DNA from: Bacillota bacterium | Lineage (GTDB): Bacteria; Bacillota; Clostridia; Christensenellales; SZUA-584 | Length of the DNA: 20,285 nt | Direction of reading: 5' to 3' | NCBI GenBank assembly: GCA_023459495.1 | Contig: JAEWTL010000126.1 | Location: forward strand, 1 to 20,285 | Shown here: positions 14,825-20,285 of the stretch, piece after piece | How the letters are laid out: every line of letters begins with the position of its first letter | Position numbering within the stretch: position 1 is the first letter of the stretch | Notes under the pieces: generated by a model | What the model was told of the DNA's origin: nothing | The model's database searches: none | What the model saw: the letters and a program-made list of their open reading frames with translations, nothing else | Made by a program: the position numbers and the translations under genes

Positions 14825-15404
14825 GTTCATGAAAAAGCTGGCCGGGATGTTCCTGCCGTCCTGGATGAATAAAGGCGAACCGGGGAAATTGCTGAAAACG
14901 GCGCGGCGGTTCTGGGCTGAGGTTTACGGCTGGATTACCTGGCCAATGAATCAGTTTGATCCGCTGACGTGTACACCGGCATTACTGAACCTGCTGGCTT
15001 ATGACCGGGATATCACCCGCTTTGATGGTGAACCGTTGACCCTGTTCCGCAAACGTGTGGCTTTTGCCTTCGTGAATGCGCGGGATGCTGGTTCAGTTGA
15101 GGGGTTTATCAATATCTTTGAACGGCTGGGAATTGGTTATGTGGAGCTGTTCGAACGGCAACCGGATATCGACTGGGATGTGATTCTGGTTCGGGTTACA
15201 GACAGCCAGATTGCAGACAACACGCAGCTGCTGATCCAGATAATCCGCCAGTACGGGCGAACATGCCGCCGTTATCAGTTTGAGGTGATCACGCCTGAAA
15301 GCCTGGTTATCAGGGCCGGGTGGGGTCAGGGGGAATATGTGGTTTACCCGGCGACGTTAGCAGGGACGGAAGCCCGCAGCGCAACATTCAGCGCGAGTTT
15401 GTAA
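14817..15404 (+). CDS. I: Baseplate protein I (Tail_P2_I)
   Basis: The 195-residue product has the Tail_P2_I pattern: a helical start (MNEFMKKLAGMFLPSWMNKG), then TCTPALLNLLAYDRDI, FRKRVAFAFVNARDAGSVEG and a C-terminal TCRRYQFEVI. gpI binds gpJ and anchors the tail fibre. The start at 14817 overlaps the J stop by 8 bp; a TTG at 14811 and an ATG at 14829 in the same frame are alternatives. The fibre gene follows 10 bp later, in the P2 order J-I-H. Confidence 0.87.
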   Translation: MNEFMKKLAGMFLPSWMNKGEPGKLLKTARRFWAEVYGWITWPMNQFDPLTCTPALLNLLAYDRDITRFDGEPLTLFRKRVAFAFVNARDAGSVEGFINIFERLGIGYVELFERQPDIDWDVILVRVTDSQIADNTQLLIQIIRQYGRTCRRYQFEVITPESLVIRAGWGQGEYVVYPATLAGTEARSATFSASL

Positions 15405-15414
15405 GGAGGTTTTT

Positions 15415-17022
15415 ATGTCACAGACAGCCATCACACTGGCGTTTGAAAACTGGAAAGCGCAGCAGGGCGCAACGGGTGAACCGGTACTACTGGATGAATT
15501 TGTTTTTGCCAGTGTGCCGGATTTAAACCCGGATACACCTGTTGACCGCAATGAAACATTACCACCGGCTGCACAGATTGTTCACCGGCAGTCTGTTACC
15601 CGCACCGGTGTGGTGGATGAAAACGGTGTGGTCTATTCCGTAGTGCTGGGCGCAGATGTGGGTGATTTCAGTTTTAACTGGATCGGTCTGCTCAATAAGG
15701 CTAGCGGTACGCTGGCAATGATTGTCCATGCACCATCACAGCAGAAACTGAAAACAAAAGAAGGTCAACAGGGGAACGTGCTGACCCGCTCGTTTCTGAT
15801 GGAGTACAATGGCGCACAAACGGAAACCGGGATTAATACACCCGCTGAAACATGGCAGATTGATTTTACTGCACGTCTGGCCGGAATGGATGAACGCCAG
15901 CGCCTGGAAAATATGGATATTTATGGCGCGGCGGCGTTTTTTGGTAACGGGTATCTGGTAGCCAAAACCGGCAATCAGTTTTTTGTCACGAAAGGCACGG
16001 GGTATGTGGCTGGACTTCGTGCGTCACTAGCTGCGAATCAGAATATTACGGTAACGACAAAGCCGGTAAAAGTCTGGCTGGATGTGTGCTGGACAGGGAC
16101 ACTGACCAGTGTCTGGAATGTGCAGAGCAAAATCACGGTGGCAGCAAATCTTGCTGATTATGTTCAGAACGGGATTCAGCATTATGTGTTTGCTGTGGCC
16201 AGCATTGATGCGGATGGCAACATCACGGATTTACGGCCAAAGGGTAGCCTGGGAGAACAGCAGGCCAGCAGCGATTTTTTGCGTAAGGATGCAAACCTTG
16301 CTGATGTTAGCGACAAGGTGAAAGCAAGAAAAAGCCTGGAGCTGGGTGAACTGGCCGTTTTAAGTCGTAGTGATGTTCTGCCGGTTGGTGTTCCACTTCC
16401 ATGGCCAGCAGATATTCCACCTCCTGGCTGGGCAATTATGCAGGGGCAGTCTTTTGATAAGGCAGTATATCCATTATTGGCTGCTGCGTATCCATTGGGT
16501 GTTATTCCTGATATGCGCGGGCAGACGATTAAAGGTAAGCCTAACAGCGGACGTGCCGTATTATCTTATGAACAGGATAATATTAAGTCACATACCCATA
16601 GCGCCAGTGCCTCAAATACCGATTTAGGGACAAAAACCACATCATCGTTTGATTATGGAACTAAATCTACGAATAACACTGGTGCTCATACCCATAGTGT
16701 TAGCGGAACAGCTGCTTCAGCAGGTGCACATACACATCCGATATCTCAGGGAGATAATGCTAACGTTAGCTCCGGTAGAGTAGCTTCGTCGAACTCTGCT
16801 CAAACTCACTTAGGTGCAACGAATTCTGCGGGCGCACACACCCACTCGGTATCAGGTACTGCAGCAAGTGCTGGGGAGCATAAACATACTGTCGGTATTG
16901 GTGCTCATACGCACTCTGTTGCGATTGGTTCGCATGGACACACCATTACGGTTAATGCTGCGGGTACTTCAGAAAACACTGTTAAAAACATTGCATTAAA
17001 CTATATCGTGAGACTCGCTTAA
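15415..17022 (+). CDS. H: Tail fibre protein with collar domain and HxH metal-binding tip
   Basis: The 535-residue product starts after a strong AAGGAGG site. Residues 1-150 form a DUF3751-like fibre N-domain (MSQTAITLAFENWKAQQGAT) that attaches to the baseplate. About 322-375 resembles the tail collar domain (PPPGWAIMQGQSFDKAVYPL, then PDMRGQTIKG). From about 393 to 512 there are seven HxH motifs (SHTHSAS, GAHTHSV, GAHTHPI, GEHKHTV, GSHGHTI), which in T4 gp37 and related tips bind iron along the fibre axis. The segment GAHTHSVSGTAASAG occurs twice. The 3' third is distinctly AT-rich compared with the first half, a sign of module exchange at the receptor-binding end. Confidence 0.9.
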   Translation: MSQTAITLAFENWKAQQGATGEPVLLDEFVFASVPDLNPDTPVDRNETLPPAAQIVHRQSVTRTGVVDENGVVYSVVLGADVGDFSFNWIGLLNKASGTLAMIVHAPSQQKLKTKEGQQGNVLTRSFLMEYNGAQTETGINTPAETWQIDFTARLAGMDERQRLENMDIYGAAAFFGNGYLVAKTGNQFFVTKGTGYVAGLRASLAANQNITVTTKPVKVWLDVCWTGTLTSVWNVQSKITVAANLADYVQNGIQHYVFAVASIDADGNITDLRPKGSLGEQQASSDFLRKDANLADVSDKVKARKSLELGELAVLSRSDVLPVGVPLPWPADIPPPGWAIMQGQSFDKAVYPLLAAAYPLGVIPDMRGQTIKGKPNSGRAVLSYEQDNIKSHTHSASASNTDLGTKTTSSFDYGTKSTNNTGAHTHSVSGTAASAGAHTHPISQGDNANVSSGRVASSNSAQTHLGATNSAGAHTHSVSGTAASAGEHKHTVGIGAHTHSVAIGSHGHTITVNAAGTSENTVKNIALNYIVRLA

Positions 17023-17609
17023 TGATATTTAAAATGAGTGATATCGATCAAACAGTTACTGTTTATAAACTTCATCCTGAGACGAATGAGTTTATTGGTA
17101 GTGATAACGCTTTTATTCCCGCTCACACAGGACTACCAGCCAATTGCACCACAATTAAACCTCCATTAACAAAAGACGGATTCGTGGCAATTTTTAATAC
17201 AGAAAAACAGAAATGGATTGCTATTAAAGATCACCGTGGCGAAATTGTATTTGATACGAAAGACGCTAGAAGGTTCGTGATAACAGCACCAGGGGATTAT
17301 CCAGCTGGAACAACTACTCTGGAGCCTGAAAACGCATGGCAAAAATGGAATGGCAGTAAATGGGAGGATGATGCTGAGTCTATGCGAGTTGCATTAACTC
17401 GTGAGGCAGAATTGGAAAAGATAAGACTGCTTAAACAGGCCCATACTGCCATTGCCACATTGCAGGATGCTGTTGTTTTAGGCATGGCGAGCCAGGAAGA
17501 AACATTGTTACTTACCGCATGGAAAAAATACCGCGTTTTACTGAATCGTATTCAAGCGGAAGATGCGCCGGAAATTGTGTGGCCGGAGGTGCCTGGAAAT
17601 GTGGCGTGA
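17022..17609 (+). CDS. G: Tail fibre assembly chaperone (Caudo_TAP)
   Basis: The 195-residue product follows the fibre gene and looks like the Caudo_TAP family (P2 gpG, lambda Tfa): an N-terminal VTVYKLHPETNEFIG, a proline-rich turn, KWIAIKDHRGEIVFDTKD, a central WQKWNGSKWEDD and a helical C-terminus ending PEIVWPEVPG. Such proteins fold and trimerise the matching fibre and are swapped with it. Its first two thirds share the low GC of the fibre's 3' end. The start overlaps the fibre stop by 1 bp; an ATG at 17034 is also possible and neither has a clear Shine-Dalgarno. Confidence 0.9.
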   Translation: MIFKMSDIDQTVTVYKLHPETNEFIGSDNAFIPAHTGLPANCTTIKPPLTKDGFVAIFNTEKQKWIAIKDHRGEIVFDTKDARRFVITAPGDYPAGTTTLEPENAWQKWNGSKWEDDAESMRVALTREAELEKIRLLKQAHTAIATLQDAVVLGMASQEETLLLTAWKKYRVLLNRIQAEDAPEIVWPEVPGNVA

Positions 17610-18324
17610 AGCACGTCTGGCCTTCACGGATTCTGTTGCTGCGCTGAACTGTTCGATCGTCCCTGCGCATCCGTGGATTTATGGGCTGGGACAGCAGACA
17701 GCGAACGGGGCATATCTCAGCCCGGTTAATGCTGTTCGCTATCTTGCTGAACGCCTGGCCGGAACTGGGGGGAATGTGGACGTGGTGATTATGATGGTCA
17801 CCGGACAGACGCAGGAAAACTTTATGGCCAGCCTGAATAACCTGGTCGGGATTTTCCCCGCCCCGGCATTCACGCAGGTAAAACGGCTGGCGCAATCCGC
17901 CGCAGCGCTGGCTATTGAAAAGATGCAGATCCCGGCGAAAACCGCCGCAGCGTTACCTGCGTCCATTCCACTGTCTGTACCAACCAGCAGGGCAGCTTTA
18001 TCTGCTGCGGCAATCAACCAGGCACAAAAGGTGGCGGGTGCCGGATTTGATATCGAAGGGCTGAAAAAACAGCTGGGCGAGTTCACGCAGCTGCGTGACC
18101 AGCTTATCAGTGATGTGGCCAGCGGCCTGAATGACTTACAGGGGAAGAGTGCCAGAGCGTGGGTTTTTACTGCCAGCGGAGACACCGGCACAACGTTACT
18201 GGAACTGGTGAAGGACATTCCGCAGCAGTCTGCCGTTTACACCGCAGCCATGATGCTGGTTGGCGATAATCTTGATGGAATAAAGGGAATGATTCATGAC
18301 TTCGATCCCGACACTGGCGCTTAA
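17599..18324 (+). CDS. Tail/baseplate gene of unknown function
   Basis: The 241-residue product (MWREARLAFTDSVAALNCSI) lies between the fibre chaperone and the baseplate genes. I do not recognise its domain. It has an N-terminal conserved-looking segment (ALNCSIVPAHPWIYGLG), an Ala-rich central region (residues ~90-160), a helical segment GLKKQLGEFTQLRDQLISDV and a hydrophobic end. The start has GGAGG and overlaps the previous stop by 11 bp; the next gene starts 29 bp before its end. HP1 and K139 genomes have an unannotated tail gene at this point, so a baseplate or hub assembly role is likely but unproven. Confidence 0.7.
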   Translation: MWREARLAFTDSVAALNCSIVPAHPWIYGLGQQTANGAYLSPVNAVRYLAERLAGTGGNVDVVIMMVTGQTQENFMASLNNLVGIFPAPAFTQVKRLAQSAAALAIEKMQIPAKTAAALPASIPLSVPTSRAALSAAAINQAQKVAGAGFDIEGLKKQLGEFTQLRDQLISDVASGLNDLQGKSARAWVFTASGDTGTTLLELVKDIPQQSAVYTAAMMLVGDNLDGIKGMIHDFDPDTGA

Positions 18325-18841
18325 TGGCGAGGCCATCCAGCTGAAAAACATGCGGGTGACTGTTTCACAGCAATTTCAGGATAAAGATCAGTCCGGCCAG
18401 ACCAGTGCCACAACAAAATCAGAGCAGGGAGCAAAGGGAAAGGAACTGCGGATCAGCGGTGAAATACCTTTTAAACAGCCTGAAATACTGAAGCGTATTT
18501 TTGAGCTGGCCAGTGCTACCGATGCCAGTGGAAATCGTCAGAAGTACCGAGTGGCGCATGAAGTTGCCCGTGCTGTTAATTTTCGTGAAGCAACGTTCAG
18601 CGGAATGCTGGATGCACCCCAGCAGGACGGGAAAATGGCCTGGCTGGTGACATTCACACTGGCGGAACATATCAGCGTGCAGGAAAAGCGAGAGGCCAGG
18701 GCAACAGGTAAGACGACCGCAAAAAAACAGACTGCCGGTAGTGCGGGACAGAACGGTGGCCAGTCTGCCGGAGAAGATGAAGAAAAACTGACGTGGTTTG
18801 AACGCAAAGTGCTGAAGCCCGTCAATGATGCTTTGGGTTAA
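18296..18841 (+). CDS. Baseplate complex protein (hub-associated), small
   Basis: The 181-residue product (MTSIPTLALNGEAIQLKNMR) has a beta-rich N-terminal domain of about 125 residues, with a charged QFQDKDQSGQTSATTKSEQG loop, followed by a low-complexity Gln/Gly/Ala/Lys linker (about 138-163) and a short end (EEKLTWFERKVLKPVNDALG). Position right before the hub-spike gene, and the order seen in HP1-type phages, suggest a baseplate hub part. It starts after AAAGGGA inside the previous gene. Function is inferred from context. Confidence 0.7.
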   Translation: MTSIPTLALNGEAIQLKNMRVTVSQQFQDKDQSGQTSATTKSEQGAKGKELRISGEIPFKQPEILKRIFELASATDASGNRQKYRVAHEVARAVNFREATFSGMLDAPQQDGKMAWLVTFTLAEHISVQEKREARATGKTTAKKQTAGSAGQNGGQSAGEDEEKLTWFERKVLKPVNDALG

Positions 18842-20285
18842 TGATGAAACCAGTAAAACGCCTTTACCTTTCAACGGATGAAGTTCACCTGGTGGATGCC
18901 AGCCTGGTACTGGAGCTGAACAGCTGCGGCCGGGGCTTCATCACCGCAGAGACAACAACCGATTATACCGGAAAACTGGTGCGGCTGGATGTGGGGTATA
19001 CCGATCTGCTTTTGCGCTGGTTTACGGGGTATGTGGAGCGATCGCAGCCCGCTGAAAACGGTTTTCAGCGCCTGTTCATTCGTGAGCTGGTAGGTGTGTT
19101 TGAAAGGATGTGGCCATGTTCGTTTCAACACCCGACTTTGCGTGAAATTGCGGGCTGGCTGGAAGAAAACAGCGGGATCACGGTCAGTGTGCCTGATGCA
19201 CAGTACAGCGATACCCCCATCCCACATTTTACCCATAACGGTACTGGTTATCAGTTGCTGAACAATCTGGGCAGGGCGTTCAGTATCCAGGATTACATCT
19301 GGTACCAGTTACCTGATGGTTCGCTTTACGTCGGCGGCGCAGAAAAGTCATTGTTTGCCGGTCGTCCAGTAGAAATCCCGTCAGAGTTCAGCCAGGGGGC
19401 TGCTGGCGGTAACTCTGTGACATTACCAGTGATCCAGACTATGCGGCCAGGGGTGGAGATGAACGGTGAACGCGTGACTAAAGTTCACCTGACTAATGAC
19501 ACGATGGCGATCACATGGACGCCGAGAAACCGCGCAACGGGTAAACCTTTGCAGAAAACACCAGCGCAACGGCAGATTGAAAGCCATTACCCGGAACTGG
19601 CATCCGGGCTTCATTTGCCAAAGATGGCCAGAGTCGTGGCGCATTCAGAGCCGGTAAAAAGCGGTAACTTTGCCGATCCCTTCCGGCCACGTTACGCCGT
19701 GGACGTGCAGCTGCTTGACGCAGACGGAAATCCGGACAATCAGACGCCTGTTTATTCAGCGGTGCCGCTGCCGGTACCAATGGCCGGGAATGATTCAGGT
19801 ATGTTTCAGTTCCCGCCAGAAGGGACGCTGGTTGAGGTCGCATTCACAGGAGGCAGACCGGATAAACCTTTTATCAGGCAGACGCTACCGGATGGCACCA
19901 GTCTGCCGGACGTTAAACCCGGTGAGCAATTGCAGCAGCAGCGGGAAGAAGTATCCCAGAGGGTGACTCTGGCGGGTGACTGGGTAAGGCAGACCGATCA
20001 GACCATCAGTGAAACATCGATGGTGCGAACGGTAAAAGCAGATAAAGAACAACGTGATCTGGTCAGTCGCGAAACCACGGTTAAAGCCACGGATAAAACC
20101 ATTGTGGTGGGGACCGCCACCCTGCTAGCCGGAGCCATTCAGCAGGTCAGTGCCGGGGATTTTAGCCAGGCCGTGAAAGGTAACAGGCTGGCCAGCATTG
20201 AAGGAAACGAAGAAACGGACATAGCAGGACAGCAGTCCATTAAAGTGGGCGGTGCTGTAGCCGTGGAGGTTGGCGAAAGCCTGAC
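18841..20285 (+). CDS. Baseplate hub-spike protein, VgrG-like, partial at 3' end
   Basis: The frame is open from ATGATG at 18841 to the window edge (481 codons seen, no stop). Residues 1-260 look like a gp27/gpD-type hub (VDASLVLELNSCGRGFITAE, LRWFTGYVERSQPAENGFQR). Residues ~280-345 look like the gp5-type OB fold (FRPRYAVDVQLLDADGNPDN, then MFQFPPEGTLVEVAFTGGRPDKPFI). The following part (VTLAGDWVRQTDQTISETSM) begins the spike stalk. Hub plus spike in one chain is the VgrG layout; P2 has separate gpD and gpV. The protein caps the tube and pierces the envelope. Its start overlaps the previous stop by 1 bp. Confidence 0.8.
   Translation, partial: MMKPVKRLYLSTDEVHLVDASLVLELNSCGRGFITAETTTDYTGKLVRLDVGYTDLLLRWFTGYVERSQPAENGFQRLFIRELVGVFERMWPCSFQHPTLREIAGWLEENSGITVSVPDAQYSDTPIPHFTHNGTGYQLLNNLGRAFSIQDYIWYQLPDGSLYVGGAEKSLFAGRPVEIPSEFSQGAAGGNSVTLPVIQTMRPGVEMNGERVTKVHLTNDTMAITWTPRNRATGKPLQKTPAQRQIESHYPELASGLHLPKMARVVAHSEPVKSGNFADPFRPRYAVDVQLLDADGNPDNQTPVYSAVPLPVPMAGNDSGMFQFPPEGTLVEVAFTGGRPDKPFIRQTLPDGTSLPDVKPGEQLQQQREEVSQRVTLAGDWVRQTDQTISETSMVRTVKADKEQRDLVSRETTVKATDKTIVVGTATLLAGAIQQVSAGDFSQAVKGNRLASIEGNEETDIAGQQSIKVGGAVAVEVGESL

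Noticed and set aside
15415..17609. Invertible fibre segment or diversity-generating retroelement
   Set aside because: No invertase gene, inverted crossover sites, second fibre copy, reverse transcriptase or template repeat is visible around the fibre genes.

Overview
The window holds most of the structural half of a temperate myophage of the P2/186/HP1 group (Peduoviridae type), as a phage genome or prophage. The host is probably an enterobacterium: base composition is moderately GC, Shine-Dalgarno sites and codon use look enterobacterial, and the best-remembered relatives of the head genes are enterobacterial P2-like phages. No integrase, repressor, attachment site, tRNA or bacterial housekeeping gene lies inside, so lytic state, integration site and host species cannot be read here.

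Layout. 1-240 is the 3' end of a gene that looks like the P2-type replication initiator A. 241-359 carries a promoter overlapped by a good LexA box, followed by a 68-aa ORF (360-566). This is the region (between A and the left-arm head genes) where phage 186 keeps its SOS-induced antirepressor gene tum. A terminator at 520-536 separates it from a leftward operon (3693 to 540): large terminase P, portal Q and an Ogr/Delta-type zinc-finger late activator. A 161-bp divergent promoter region (3694-3854) with a perfect inverted repeat separates this from the long rightward late operon.

The rightward operon runs: scaffold/protease O, major capsid N, small terminase M, head completion L, tail completion R and S, an HP1/K139-type tail sheath (DUF2586-like) and tube (DUF2597-like), a lysis cassette (LydA-like holin, M15 peptidase endolysin, Rz with overlapping Rz1), a tail assembly chaperone with a clear -1 frameshift signal that fuses it to a second reading frame, tape measure, a DUF2590-like protein, baseplate J and I, tail fibre, fibre assembly chaperone, two baseplate-associated proteins, and a hub-spike protein cut by the window end. 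Most junctions are 1-30 bp overlaps, many of the ATGA type, which implies translational coupling.

The phage therefore joins a P2/186-type head and packaging module to an HP1/K139-type tail module. The most notable observations are: a textbook programmed -1 frameshift site (A AAA AAC, 8-nt spacer, 9-bp hairpin) that reveals a 64-codon frame lacking its own start; the LexA-controlled small ORF beside A; a symmetrical divergent late promoter with the late activator encoded at the end of one of the operons it probably controls; and a strong excess of the palindrome TGGCCA (43 hand-counted copies) that appears in more than one reading frame.
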